A DNA stretch of 64,000 bases from Deefgea piscis (GTDB lineage: Bacteria > Pseudomonadota > Gammaproteobacteria > Burkholderiales > Chitinibacteraceae), in the NCBI RefSeq assembly GCF_019665785.1, contig NZ_CP081149.1:2604001-2668000 (forward strand). The letters run 5' to 3'. Under the pieces are notes generated by a model. That model saw only the letters and a program-made list of their open reading frames with translations, did no database searches and was not told where the DNA came from. Numbering within the stretch: position 1 is the stretch's first letter; every line of letters starts with the position of its first letter. This document shows, piece after piece, positions 45,523 to 54,918 of the stretch. The position numbers were made by a program, and so were the translations under genes.

Positions 45523-47114
45523 ACCATGCCACCTTATTTAGTAGTCAGCTGCAACAAATCAGCCACAATTTAGAGCAACATGCGCCACTACCGGCTTTGG
45601 CCTTGATTCATGAAATGAATAGCGCCAATCCACGCGTCAATCCGAAGCAAAAAATTGCACTCTTACTACTCAAAGCCCAAGCAGAAACTGAATTAGGCCA
45701 AAGCCATGCCTTAAGTAATACGCTCAATGAAGCCCTCGATTTATCGCAAGGCGCTGATTTGGCTTTAGAACGTCTGCAAATCATGAATCAACTTGCCGAT
45801 CAAATGTACACAATGGGCAATTATCGACAATCGATTCAATTGTGGCTCACTTGTATTGAACTCGGACTGGAACTAGGCGACACCACCACCGCAATCGCCG
45901 CATTTATTTCCATTGGTGGTATTTTTAATGCCGCCGATGAACATGAACGCGCCTATAAACTGCATCTGCAAGCCCTGCAATATTGTCGCAATATTGCCAC
46001 GCCCTATATTTACTGCACAATTCGACTGTATCTGGCTGCAGATGCGATGTGGCTTAAGCGCCCTGCAGATACCCTAAGATTACTCGATGAAGCCGACCCG
46101 ATTATCCAGCAACATCAATTTCATCATGAACTCGCAGAATCTTTTCTTTGGCGCGCACAAGCACTATTGCAACTGAATCAAAACGACGATGCCATTCACT
46201 ACCTGAACCAAGCTTTAGCCTACGCCGAACAAACACACCACTTCTGGGCACAAATCAAATGCGGGCATCAACTGGGTTTGATCTACACCCAGCAACAACG
46301 TTATTCAGAGGCGGAACAATGTCTGCTTGAAGCGCAGGCCATCGCCAAAGACAGTGAATTTACGCAATTACTGCGCGACTGTTTACTGGCACTTTCAACA
46401 CTTTACGAGCAAATGGGACAAGCCAAACAAGCCTTATTGGCTTTGCAAGCGGCGCATGATTTAGAGCATGGTCTCGCTAAACGCGCGCCGATTTTAGAAT
46501 TAGAACCGCGCATTCTCAAGCAATTGGCATTGCTAGAAACCCGCTTTAGCCTTGAAATTAGCCGCCAAGAAAACCGCCAACTGATTGCAGTACAAGCCCA
46601 GCAAAGCCAAAAACTCGATCAATTACGCACCGAGGTCGAGCAAGATCCACTCACCAAGCTGGCCAACCGCCGCTGGCTAGATACCCATTTGCCACAGCAA
46701 TTACACAACATTAGCGAACAAGAGCCATTATCGATTTTATTATTGGACTTAGACCACTTTAAAAAAATCAATGACGATTTTTCGCATTTAGTCGGCGATG
46801 AAGTCTTGCGGGAACTGGGCTTTATTTTGCAACGTGCTTGCCGCGATATCGACACGCCGGTGCGCTATGGTGGCGAGGAATTTTTATTGTCTTTGCGCGG
46901 CTTAAATTTATTTTCGGCGGCCAAAGTCGCGGAACGAATTCGCCACCAAGTAGAAAAACACCGATGGCCAGCCAGCCTCGGTGATCGAGCGGTGACCATC
47001 AGTATTGGCGTGGCGCAAGCGCATCAAGGCGACAGCCTCAGTAGCTTAATTGAACGTGCCGACCAAGCGCTGTATTGTGCCAAAAGCTTAGGTCGTAATC
47101 GGGTCGAACTTTAA
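45519..47114 (+). CDS. TPR-GGDEF diguanylate cyclase
   Basis: A 531-residue cytoplasmic protein with N-terminal TPR helices (about 40-360), a short coiled coil (about 365-395), and a C-terminal GGDEF domain. The active site is GGEEF at 451-455, with the metal/base residues in LLDLDHFKKIND and an I-site RxxD (RDID, 442-445) five residues before it, so it should be an active cyclase with product inhibition. TPRs suggest partner-controlled activity. It is translationally coupled (ATGA) to the decayed copy before it. The start at 45519 is set by this overlap; a longer open frame upstream lies inside the first gene. Confidence 0.9.
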   Translation: MNHATLFSSQLQQISHNLEQHAPLPALALIHEMNSANPRVNPKQKIALLLLKAQAETELGQSHALSNTLNEALDLSQGADLALERLQIMNQLADQMYTMGNYRQSIQLWLTCIELGLELGDTTTAIAAFISIGGIFNAADEHERAYKLHLQALQYCRNIATPYIYCTIRLYLAADAMWLKRPADTLRLLDEADPIIQQHQFHHELAESFLWRAQALLQLNQNDDAIHYLNQALAYAEQTHHFWAQIKCGHQLGLIYTQQQRYSEAEQCLLEAQAIAKDSEFTQLLRDCLLALSTLYEQMGQAKQALLALQAAHDLEHGLAKRAPILELEPRILKQLALLETRFSLEISRQENRQLIAVQAQQSQKLDQLRTEVEQDPLTKLANRRWLDTHLPQQLHNISEQEPLSILLLDLDHFKKINDDFSHLVGDEVLRELGFILQRACRDIDTPVRYGGEEFLLSLRGLNLFSAAKVAERIRHQVEKHRWPASLGDRAVTISIGVAQAHQGDSLSSLIERADQALYCAKSLGRNRVEL

Positions 47115-47138
47115 ACACCAAGCGACGCGCAAACCGCG

Positions 47139-48059
47139 TTAATTCAAACCGCGAGCTAGCCATTGTTTAATGCTTGAGTCTTGCATCAAGAAATCAAGCC
47201 ACCATTTTAATGCATGACCAACATTATTATTTTGCCAAGCAAAACACATTCGAATCGGCGGGCTCACCTCTGCCACCGCTTTGGCCACCAAGCGCCCGTC
47301 GGCTAAAGGCGCCGCCGCCAGCGCCAGAGGCAAATAACCACACCCCAGTCCGGCAATTTGCGCGTTCAATTTATGCTGCATACTGGGCACGCGTAAAGTT
47401 TGCTGCCCTGACAATAAACCTATCGTATACGGCAATAAATGATGCGAAGAATCAGGCACCACAATCGCCCGATATTGCTGAATCATGTTCGCGGCCAGAG
47501 GCTCACTCACGCTGGCTAAAGGATGGCTCGGTGCAACGGCAAATACACTATTGAGCTCACCCAACACATGGCTCGATTGCGTTGCCGAATGATTGCCCAA
47601 ATGGCTAATGGCGCCAATGACTAAATCAGCGCGGCGCTCTTGCAATGCCTCCCAAGAACCACCTAATGATTCTTCAATAAAACGCAAGCGTGTGCCCGAT
47701 TGCAACGCATCAAATTGCGCAATCATCGGCCAAATTAAATCAAAGGGCAGTACGGTATCCACCGCAATCACCAGCTCAGTTTCCCAGCCCGTCGCCACGC
47801 GCTTAATGCGGCATTCGAGCTCACCGGCCGCCAATAGTAAGTGTCGCCCTTCGGTGAGTAGCTCAAGCCCTGCCGGCGTTAACTGCGCGCGATGACCGCT
47901 GCGATCAAAAATCTCGACGCCCAAATCATCTTCTAATTTTCGCACCATATAGGTGACCGCCGAGGGCACGCGATGTACCTCAGCGGCAGCCGCAGCAAAA
48001 CTGCCGCGCCGCGCAATGGCATCGAGGATTTCTAACGCTTCGATCGAAAGACGTAGCAT
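47139..48059 (-). CDS. LysR-type transcriptional regulator
   Basis: A 306-residue LTTR: N-terminal winged helix (ALEILDAIARRGSFAAAAAEVHRVPSAVTYMVRKLEDDLG) and a C-terminal effector-binding domain from about 90. It is divergent from the pirin gene with 108 bases between the starts, the classical layout for an LTTR and its target, so control of pirin is the natural inference. The effector is unknown. Confidence 0.93.
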   Translation of the reverse strand: MLRLSIEALEILDAIARRGSFAAAAAEVHRVPSAVTYMVRKLEDDLGVEIFDRSGHRAQLTPAGLELLTEGRHLLLAAGELECRIKRVATGWETELVIAVDTVLPFDLIWPMIAQFDALQSGTRLRFIEESLGGSWEALQERRADLVIGAISHLGNHSATQSSHVLGELNSVFAVAPSHPLASVSEPLAANMIQQYRAIVVPDSSHHLLPYTIGLLSGQQTLRVPSMQHKLNAQIAGLGCGYLPLALAAAPLADGRLVAKAVAEVSPPIRMCFAWQNNNVGHALKWWLDFLMQDSSIKQWLARGLN

Positions 48060-48167
48060 AGTCTTATTCCAAAAATTTGAATGATATCGTGCTATTTTTT
48101 TGCTATCACTGCAGCAATCCTAAGCATATTATGGCATACATCATTCAAAATTAATGAAGGGCTTAAT

Positions 48168-48866
48168 ATGATTACCTTAAGAAAAGCCACTGAACGCGGT
48201 CACGCCAACCATGGTTGGCTCGACTCTCACTTTAGTTTTTCATTTGCCGAATATTACGATCCTGCCCATATGTATTATGGCGCACTGCGCGTCATCAACG
48301 ATGATCGAATTGCACCGGGCATGGGCTTTGGCATGCATCCGCATCAAGACATGGAAATTATTACCTACGTGTTATCTGGGGGTATTGCCCACAAAGACAG
48401 TATGGGCAATGGCTCGGTGATTTTACCCGGCAATGTGCAAAGAATGAGCGCGGGCACAGGGCTACGCCATAGCGAATACAATCCCAGTAACGACACTGAA
48501 ACGCATTTGTTACAAATTTGGATCTTGCCAGCGCAAAAAGGCGGCGCCCCGTCTTACGAAGAAAAAACCTTTAGCGACGCGGATAAACGCGGGCAATTGC
48601 GCCTGATCGCCAGCCCAACAGGTGAAGCGGGTTCGGTGACCATTTTGCAAGATGTGAAGCTGTACGCGGGATTGTTTGACGGCGAAGAACACGCCGAAAT
48701 GCCGATTTTGCCGGGTCGAAAACTCTATCTTCATGTCGCCAAAGGGCAGGTTCAAATCAATGGTTTAGTCCTCGATGCGGGCGACGCCATCATGCTTAAA
48801 CAAGAAGACGCACTCAAAATCCAAAATGGCCAAGCGGCGGAAGTCTTAGTTTTTGATGTGTTTTAA
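48168..48866 (+). CDS. Pirin family protein (YhhW-like bicupin)
   Basis: A 232-residue bicupin. The N-terminal cupin carries the metal site HPHQDME followed by RHSEYNPS (His, His, His, Glu). Bacterial pirins such as YhhW oxidise quercetin-like compounds; others act as redox-linked regulators. The ATG at 48168 has GAAGG upstream; a longer frame starts earlier but without a ribosome site. The likely regulator is the divergent LysR gene. Confidence 0.9.
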   Translation: MITLRKATERGHANHGWLDSHFSFSFAEYYDPAHMYYGALRVINDDRIAPGMGFGMHPHQDMEIITYVLSGGIAHKDSMGNGSVILPGNVQRMSAGTGLRHSEYNPSNDTETHLLQIWILPAQKGGAPSYEEKTFSDADKRGQLRLIASPTGEAGSVTILQDVKLYAGLFDGEEHAEMPILPGRKLYLHVAKGQVQINGLVLDAGDAIMLKQEDALKIQNGQAAEVLVFDVF

Positions 48867-48881
48867 TCCATCTGACTGCGG

Positions 48882-48921
48882 GTCACCACTAAAGCTCAGG
48901 TTTGGCTTGCTGTGGTGACCG
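48882..48921. other. Perfect 9-bp inverted repeat with 22-base loop
   Basis: GGTCACCAC / GTGGTGACC between the convergent pirin and permease genes. It may be a terminator, although the T-run is missing. Confidence 0.45.
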
Positions 48922-48934
48922 GCGTCATTTCAAT

Positions 48935-49969
48935 TCACTTGCTGCGCGGATCAAGTGCTTGCCGTAGCCCTTCACCAATAAACACCAACAACAACATCAA
49001 GGTCAGCAACACGGCAAAAGTGGACATCGAAATCCACCACGCATCTAAATTGGCCTTCCCTTGTGCCAGCAACTCCCCTAGCGAAGCGGTTTGTTGGCCC
49101 ACACCCAGCCCAAGAAAATCTAAACTGGTCAGCGCCAAAATCGCCGCCCCCATTCGAAACGGCAAAAACGCCAGCACTGGCGTTAAGCTATTGGGTAACA
49201 CATGGCGACGAATAATTTGCCAATCACTCAACCCCATACTGCGCGCTGCCAGCACATATTCTCGATTGCGATGACGTAAAAACTCCGCGCGCGTGTAATC
49301 GGCTAAACCCATCCAACCCAATAGCGTCATCAAAATCAGCAATAAGCTCAAACTGGGCTCAAAAATTGCCGTAAAAATAATTAATAAATACAGCTCAGGC
49401 AATGCGGCCCAAATTTCTGAAATCCGCTGGCCAAATAAATCCACGCGGCCGCCAAAATAGCCCTGAATCCCGCCAATCACCACGCCAAGCACCGAGCCAG
49501 TTAGCGTCAATGCCAGCGCAAACAATGCCGAAGTGCGAAAGCCATATAATAATCGCGCCAATAAATCACGTCCTTTATCGTCCGTTCCGAGCAAATTGTC
49601 GCGCGATGGCGGCGCCGGATTGGGCGCACTGGCAAAATAATTAAGCGTATCAGCGGCGTAACGATTTGGCGGAAAGATCGCCCAATTGCCCTCGCTGGCC
49701 AATTGCTGCTGCATAAATGGATCAAGATAATCGCTTGGCGTCGGAAAATCGCCACCAAACGTGGTTTCTGGATAGGTTTTAAACAGCGGAAAATACAGTT
49801 GCTGCTGATAACGCACCACATACGGCTTATCGTTAGACACCAGTTCAGCCAGCAAACTGATGCCCAATAAAATCCCCAACAGCCATAAACTGACCAAGGC
49901 ACGCCGTTGCGACTTAAACCGCCCCCAAGCTCGCGCCCAAGGCCCGTTGGATGAATGCTGCGCCCTCAT
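48935..49969 (-). CDS. yejE: Oligopeptide ABC transporter permease, YejE-like
   Basis: A 344-residue inner-membrane permease (binding-protein-dependent, DppC/YejE type). One TM segment near the N-terminus, a periplasmic loop typical of YejE (LDPFMQQQLASEGNWAIFPPNRYAADTLNYF), then the core with the EAA-loop-like RAEFLRHRNREYVLAARSMGLSDWQIIRRHVLPN. It overlaps the yejB stop by 4 bases (ATGA), so translation is coupled. No ATPase gene follows; pirin lies next, convergent. Confidence 0.93.
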   Translation of the reverse strand: MRAQHSSNGPWARAWGRFKSQRRALVSLWLLGILLGISLLAELVSNDKPYVVRYQQQLYFPLFKTYPETTFGGDFPTPSDYLDPFMQQQLASEGNWAIFPPNRYAADTLNYFASAPNPAPPSRDNLLGTDDKGRDLLARLLYGFRTSALFALALTLTGSVLGVVIGGIQGYFGGRVDLFGQRISEIWAALPELYLLIIFTAIFEPSLSLLLILMTLLGWMGLADYTRAEFLRHRNREYVLAARSMGLSDWQIIRRHVLPNSLTPVLAFLPFRMGAAILALTSLDFLGLGVGQQTASLGELLAQGKANLDAWWISMSTFAVLLTLMLLLVFIGEGLRQALDPRSK

Positions 49970-51033
49970 GTGCTACCCCCTACCGCACCAAACTGCACGC
50001 GAGGATCAACGACCACATACGCAATATCCGACAGCAAGCGCCCAAGTAAACCCAATAAAGTAAAGAAATACAGCGTACCCAAGACCACTGGATAATCGCG
50101 GCGAATCACCGATTCGTAAGCCAACAGCCCCAAACCATCGAGCGAGAATAGCGTTTCAATCAATAAACTGCCGGTAAAAAAAGCACCAATCATCGCCTCG
50201 GGCAAGCCCACCACCAAGGGCAGCGCAGCATTGCGTAAAATATGTCGCCAAAAGATGCGGCGCTCTGTCAAACCCTTGGCCCGCGCTGTGCTGACATATT
50301 GCTGATGGATCTCCTCTAAAAAACTATTTTTGGTCAGCATCGTTAAGCTTGCGAAGCCTGCCACCACCATGGCAGTCACCGGCAAGGCCAAATGCCAGAA
50401 AAAATCCATCAGCTGCGCCGACCAAGACATCGTCGCAAAATCATCCGACGTTAAGCCACGCAACGGAAATAGCGCCCAAAATGAACCACCACCGAATAAC
50501 ACCAAGAGCACTACCCCCAACACAAAGGAGGGAATCGCATACCCCACCATCAGCATCACCGTGGTCACCGCATCAAAACGCGAGCCATGGCGCAGTGCTT
50601 TGGCCACGCCCAGCGGCACCGCAATCAAATAGGTCAGCAGCAAGCTAGAAATCCCCAAGCTCATCGATACCGGCAATTTATCCCAAATCAATTGCGTGAC
50701 GCTGGCATGGCGAAACCAGCTGTCGCCCAAATTAAACGTCGCGTAGTTTTTCAGCATTTGCCAAAATCGCACCGGCGCCGGTTGATCAAAACCATATTGC
50801 GCCTTGATTTGGCTCAGCTGCTCTTCGCTTAAACCCCGCGCCGCCTGATAACTACTTGACGACCCAACCGAGGTATTGCCCGCCGCCTCAGCAGCCCCGC
50901 GGCCTTTAAGCTGATACACCATCTGCTCCACCGGCCCACCAGGAACAAATTGAATCACGATAAAACTCACCAACAGCACACCTAGCAAGGTGGGGATCAT
51001 CAGGAATAATCGTTTTAGGATGTATTGCAGCAT
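49966..51033 (-). CDS. yejB: Oligopeptide ABC transporter permease, YejB-like
   Basis: A 355-residue inner-membrane permease of the DppB/YejB type, about six TM segments. N-terminal ILKRLFLMIPTLLGVLLVSF and the family stretch FVPGGPVEQM; the EAA motif region is NSFLEEIHQQYVSTARAKGLTERRIFWRHILRNA. Partner of YejE in a peptide importer (in E. coli, YejABEF takes up peptides such as microcin C). The M24 peptidase gene ends 19 bases upstream of it. Confidence 0.94.
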   Translation of the reverse strand: MLQYILKRLFLMIPTLLGVLLVSFIVIQFVPGGPVEQMVYQLKGRGAAEAAGNTSVGSSSSYQAARGLSEEQLSQIKAQYGFDQPAPVRFWQMLKNYATFNLGDSWFRHASVTQLIWDKLPVSMSLGISSLLLTYLIAVPLGVAKALRHGSRFDAVTTVMLMVGYAIPSFVLGVVLLVLFGGGSFWALFPLRGLTSDDFATMSWSAQLMDFFWHLALPVTAMVVAGFASLTMLTKNSFLEEIHQQYVSTARAKGLTERRIFWRHILRNAALPLVVGLPEAMIGAFFTGSLLIETLFSLDGLGLLAYESVIRRDYPVVLGTLYFFTLLGLLGRLLSDIAYVVVDPRVQFGAVGGST

Positions 51034-51051
51034 GTCTTATGCCTTTTCCGG

Positions 51052-51747
51052 TTAAATAGCGCTTAACAATCCATCAGCATCAAACGCATAAATTTCTTCA
51101 TGCTTAAAACCCCAACGATCATCAGACGCGATGTGTGGCTCAAAGGTGAAACACATTAAGTCACCTAAACACTGCTGTTGACCTTGCTCGATAAAAAATC
51201 GATCTTTGCGCCGCGTTGCAATACTGTGACCGACGTTACCAAGAAAATCGAGATTACGAAAACCCAGAGCTTTAATCCGTGCATTCGCCCAATCAAACAA
51301 CGCCGCGCCCGTCATATCTGGGCGAGCAATCTCGCATAGTTCGGCATGCAAAGTTTGCTCTGCAATCAAGCCACGTTGGAACTCCACCGATACTGGCGCA
51401 TTCGTAACACAGCCATTTTCAATGCAAATGGTACGCGCACAATCGCCCCACACTCCGCCCTGTGATGGGCTCAAATCAATCGTGACCAAATTATTTTCAC
51501 CGACGAATTCAGTTGACGGCACATAGTCACGCCCTGAAATCGATAGCTGGCTACGACTACCGAGCAATACAAAAGCGGGGTAATCGTAATACCAAGTGGT
51601 ATGTATACCGTGCAAAGCCATTAATTCTGTAGCCTTTATGGCAATACTTGCCTCAGTGTCTTGCGCTGTAATATGTGCAGGTATTTCAGCTAAAACCAAC
51701 CTTGCGATGGTCTGTATCGATCGATGTAAATTTAATTTTTCCAACAC
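51052..51747 (-). CDS. M24 family metallopeptidase inside the yej operon
   Basis: A protein of about 231 residues with the pita-bread fold of the M24 family (methionine aminopeptidase, Xaa-Pro aminopeptidase). Metal ligands can be placed: Asp in VTIDLSP, Asp in GVWGDCART, His in GNVGHSIA, Glu in FTFEPHI and Glu in FKHEEIY. It is compact, without the N-terminal domain of Pro-Xaa dipeptidases. Located between yejA and yejB, it may trim imported peptides. I favour the GTG at 51747, with AAGG five bases upstream; a TTG at 51771 is the longer alternative. Confidence 0.85.
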   Translation of the reverse strand: MLEKLNLHRSIQTIARLVLAEIPAHITAQDTEASIAIKATELMALHGIHTTWYYDYPAFVLLGSRSQLSISGRDYVPSTEFVGENNLVTIDLSPSQGGVWGDCARTICIENGCVTNAPVSVEFQRGLIAEQTLHAELCEIARPDMTGAALFDWANARIKALGFRNLDFLGNVGHSIATRRKDRFFIEQGQQQCLGDLMCFTFEPHIASDDRWGFKHEEIYAFDADGLLSAI

Positions 51748-51799
51748 GTTGACCTTAAAAAATCTAAACAACTATCCGTAATATGCTCCGCATTAAGCC

Positions 51800-51900
51800 G
51801 AGCGAGCGCCCGTCAGTGCGGGGAGACCGGCGCACAGGAACCGGAATGTACACAAGGTACATGAGGATTCCGAGCACCGCCCGCCCCGTAATCACGGGAT
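51800..51900. repeat. Multi-hairpin intergenic repeat in the yej operon
   Basis: CGGAAT (51842-51847) pairs with ATTCCG (51867-51872), the nested ATGTAC (51846-51851) pairs with GTACAT (51857-51862), and a second hairpin CCCGT / ACGGG follows at 51885-51898. From memory, similar sequence (GTACAT next to GGATTCCG) occurs between genes in many proteobacteria; I could not verify this. It separates yejA from the peptidase gene and could reduce expression of the downstream part. Confidence 0.5.
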
Positions 51901-51911
51901 GCGCAGCCTGT

Positions 51912-53699
51912 TTAATGTGGGGCAAGCCACCATGTCGCCAACATCCAATCCCCCGCTTGGTAATACCGCGGCATCGTTTTGGGTATCGCAAAGCGGTCGC
52001 GCCATGCGGCGCGGTGAGTGGCGCTATACCAGTGCGGAATAATGTAATGCCCAGCGAGCAAGGCGCGATCAAGCGCGTGGACTGCGGTGATTTGCTGCTG
52101 GTGATTGGGCGCCAGCAACACGTGATCAATCAAGCGATCAATCGCGGGGCTTTTTAAACCCATCACATTGCTGCTGCCTTTGGTGTCGGCGGCTTGACTG
52201 CCGTAATAATCAAGCAACTCTTGGCCAGGGCTTTGCACATTCGGAAAGCGCAACACCACCATATCAAAGTCAAAATCATCGAGTCGGCGTTGGTATAAAG
52301 CAAAATCAATATCGCGCTGTTTAACGACGATGCCCAGTTTGGCTAAATTGCGGGCCAGCGGTGGAAACACCCGCCCCATAGGGCCACCATCATCTAAGAG
52401 CTCAAATTCAAAAGCCTCGCCTCGCGCATTACGCAAAGCGCCATCGCGGTATTGCCAACCGGCTTGTTTTAATAATTCGCGCGCTTGCCTGAGGTTTTGC
52501 CGCAATGAATTGGGCGGATCGGTATTGGGTGGCGCCGCGAGCGTGCTGAATGTTGCGGCAGGTAATTGCGATTGCAGTGGCTTTAAAAGTTGTAATTCTT
52601 GCGCGGTCGGCGCGCCACTGGCGGCAAGTTCGCTATTGGCATAAAAGCTATTGAGACGTTGATATTGGCTGTAAAACAATTGGCGATTTAACCATTCAAA
52701 ATCGAGCGCCAAGCCTAAGGCTTGCCGCACGCGAAGATCGGCAAATAACGGGCGGCGTAAGTTCATCACATAGCCTTGCATGCCACTGCTATTGTGGTGA
52801 CGCAATTCGCTTTTTTTAATTTCCCCCGAGCGAAACTTAGGGCCTTGATATTGCCGCGCCCAATTGCGCGCACCATATTCGGTGATGAAATCAAATTCAC
52901 CGGCTTTAAACGCCTCAAGTTTGGCGGTTTCATCTTGGTAATAACGATAGGTAATTTGATCAAAATTATATTGCCCACGCCGTGTTGGGTGATTTTTACC
53001 CCAGTAATCACTGCGCCGTTGATAACGAATGGATTGGCCGAGCTTATAGTCTTTAATTTGGTACGGCCCACTGCTAATCGGCGGTTCTAAAGCGATTTTA
53101 TCCAAGGTTTTGCCGGCGCCCCATTGCTGAGAAAACACCGGCAGCGTACCGACGATTTGCGGCAATTCGCGATTGGCAGTTTTAAAGCGATACACAATGG
53201 TTTGCGGATCAATCACATCAACGCTAGCTACATCGCGCAATTGCGACGCATATTGCGGCGCAGCCAAGCGACTATTGAGGACGGTAAAGCTGTGTTTTAC
53301 ATCGGCAGCCGTCACCTTTTCCCCGTTATTAAACCGCGCCGCAGGATTTAAAACGAACGTCACCGATAAGCCATCCTTGGCCACTTTGATGTCTTTGGCC
53401 AATAGCCCATACATGGTGGCAGTTTCATCCCAACTCATCACGCCGAGCGACTCAAACATGAGCGCTCCTAAGCCAGCGGCTGATGTGCCTTTAATGATGA
53501 AAGGATTGAATGAGTCAAAACTATTGCGCCGATCCGGATTGGGCAAAATAATCTTCCCGCCTTTTGGCGCGGCTGGATTCACATAATCAAACGCAGTAAA
53601 GTCAGCGGCGTACTTAGGCGCATCGCCAAGTGAAATTGCATGCTCAGCGTAAGCTGGCAGCAGCCATAAAGACAATAGTAGCAGTAGGTAAGATTTCAT
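51912..53699 (-). CDS. yejA: Peptide-binding protein, YejA-like
   Basis: A 595-residue periplasmic substrate-binding protein (SBP family 5). Signal peptide to PAYA, then typical features: HAISLGDAPKYAADF, PNPDRRNSFDSFNPF, a long two-lobed body with SYNFDQITYRYYQDET-like segments (here RGQYNFDQITYRYY), and a MVVLRFPNVQSPGQELLDYYGSQ region characteristic of YejA. The ATG at 53699 begins the signal peptide. First gene of the cluster yejA, M24 peptidase, yejB, yejE. Confidence 0.93.
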   Translation of the reverse strand: MKSYLLLLLSLWLLPAYAEHAISLGDAPKYAADFTAFDYVNPAAPKGGKIILPNPDRRNSFDSFNPFIIKGTSAAGLGALMFESLGVMSWDETATMYGLLAKDIKVAKDGLSVTFVLNPAARFNNGEKVTAADVKHSFTVLNSRLAAPQYASQLRDVASVDVIDPQTIVYRFKTANRELPQIVGTLPVFSQQWGAGKTLDKIALEPPISSGPYQIKDYKLGQSIRYQRRSDYWGKNHPTRRGQYNFDQITYRYYQDETAKLEAFKAGEFDFITEYGARNWARQYQGPKFRSGEIKKSELRHHNSSGMQGYVMNLRRPLFADLRVRQALGLALDFEWLNRQLFYSQYQRLNSFYANSELAASGAPTAQELQLLKPLQSQLPAATFSTLAAPPNTDPPNSLRQNLRQARELLKQAGWQYRDGALRNARGEAFEFELLDDGGPMGRVFPPLARNLAKLGIVVKQRDIDFALYQRRLDDFDFDMVVLRFPNVQSPGQELLDYYGSQAADTKGSSNVMGLKSPAIDRLIDHVLLAPNHQQQITAVHALDRALLAGHYIIPHWYSATHRAAWRDRFAIPKTMPRYYQAGDWMLATWWLAPH

Positions 53700-53794
53700 T
53701 TGCCCATGATAAGCCAGACTCAGGCAATCGGCAGCAATCGCCACGCAATTGGCGTGTTAGAATCACACTTCATTCTTTGTAACTTGCGTCTACC

Positions 53795-54475
53795 ATGCCT
53801 TTTTTAGCGATTGAAACCTCATCCGAACATTTGTCTTTTGCCATCGATACCCCCAGTGGGATCGTGTCACGCGAATGGCTGGTTGGACAAAAACAAAGTG
53901 AAGTCACGCTACCGTATTTACAGACTTTTTTGAATGAATGCGGTCTCACCATGCGCGATATCGAAGGCATCGCCTATCCAAGTGGACCCGGCTCATTTAC
54001 TGGCTTACGCATTGGCTGTGGCATTACCCAAGGATTAGCATTTGCTCGTAATATACCTGTAGTTGGTATATCGACCTTACTGGCGATTGCTGAGGCTTCT
54101 GGCGCAATACGGGTAGTGAGTTGTCTAGATGCCCGCATGAACCAAGTTTACTTTTCGGTGTTTGAAAAACATAACGGCCAATGGACTACCCTCGTTGAGG
54201 CCTTGGTGTGTAATCCCGAAGACGTACCTATGCCTGATGGCGAGGGCTACACCGGAGTCGGCAATGGTTTTAGCGTATATTCGGCGGCACTTGAAGCGCG
54301 TTTAGGGGCCAAAATCGATACAGTTCGTAGCGAGATTTTCCCCCATGCTGCGCAATTACTGGCGCTTGCTTTGCCTATTTTTGCGGCCGGCCAAGGCCGT
54401 CCTGCTGATGAAGCTGAGCTGGTTTATTTACGTGACAAAGTGGCGCTTAAAACCCATGAACGGGTGCAAAAATAA
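53795..54475 (+). CDS. tsaB: tRNA threonylcarbamoyladenosine biosynthesis protein TsaB
   Basis: A 226-residue inactive ASKHA-fold homologue of TsaD, needed with TsaD and TsaE to make t6A37 in tRNA. FLAIETSSEHLSFAI at the N-terminus, YPSGPGSFTGLRIGCGITQGLAFA in the middle, and LDARMNQVYFSVFE are hallmarks. It starts 96 bases from yejA, divergently, and its TAA overlaps the rimI ATG by one base. Confidence 0.97.
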   Translation: MPFLAIETSSEHLSFAIDTPSGIVSREWLVGQKQSEVTLPYLQTFLNECGLTMRDIEGIAYPSGPGSFTGLRIGCGITQGLAFARNIPVVGISTLLAIAEASGAIRVVSCLDARMNQVYFSVFEKHNGQWTTLVEALVCNPEDVPMPDGEGYTGVGNGFSVYSAALEARLGAKIDTVRSEIFPHAAQLLALALPIFAAGQGRPADEAELVYLRDKVALKTHERVQK

Positions 54476-54918
54476 TGCTAAAACGGCTGACTGAAGCCGA
54501 TCTTGCCGCCGTGCTTGCCATTGATACCGCAACCAATCCACATCCTTGGACAGCAGCGCAATGGCTCGACTCGCTCAATCATCATCAATGCGATGGCCTG
54601 TGGCAGCAAGATGAATTAATCGGTTTTACGGTTTGCATGGTGACTTTGGACGAGGCTGAATTACTACTCATCGCCATTGCGCCACAATGGCAACGCCAAC
54701 ATTGGGCAAGCCAGCTACTCACGGCATTACAAGCTCAATTATTGCAACATAACGTCTTGACGCTATTTTTAGAAGTTAGAGAGTCCAATCAAGCTGCACG
54801 TGCGCTATACGTAAAGCACGACTTCACGCCATCAGGCCGACGCAAAGGGTATTACCCTACAAGCGAAGGTAGAGAAGATGCACTGCTCTATACCCTGCAT
54901 TTGGAGGACAAGGCATGA
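54475..54918 (+). CDS. rimI: Ribosomal protein S18-alanine N-acetyltransferase
   Basis: A 147-residue GNAT acetyltransferase. The acetyl-CoA-binding core is IAPQWQRQHWASQLLTAL, with the later LEVRESNQAARALYVKHDF typical of RimI. The loop usually written Q/RxxGxG/A is QRQHWA, where Gly is replaced, a small deviation. tsaB-rimI adjacency is common and the genes overlap by one base; its own stop overlaps the next start (ATGA). Confidence 0.92.
   Translation: MLKRLTEADLAAVLAIDTATNPHPWTAAQWLDSLNHHQCDGLWQQDELIGFTVCMVTLDEAELLLIAIAPQWQRQHWASQLLTALQAQLLQHNVLTLFLEVRESNQAARALYVKHDFTPSGRRKGYYPTSEGREDALLYTLHLEDKA

Noticed and set aside
51783..52157. Open frames over the repeat and 3' end of yejA
   Set aside because: Antisense to the binding-protein gene and driven by the repeat; no ribosome site.
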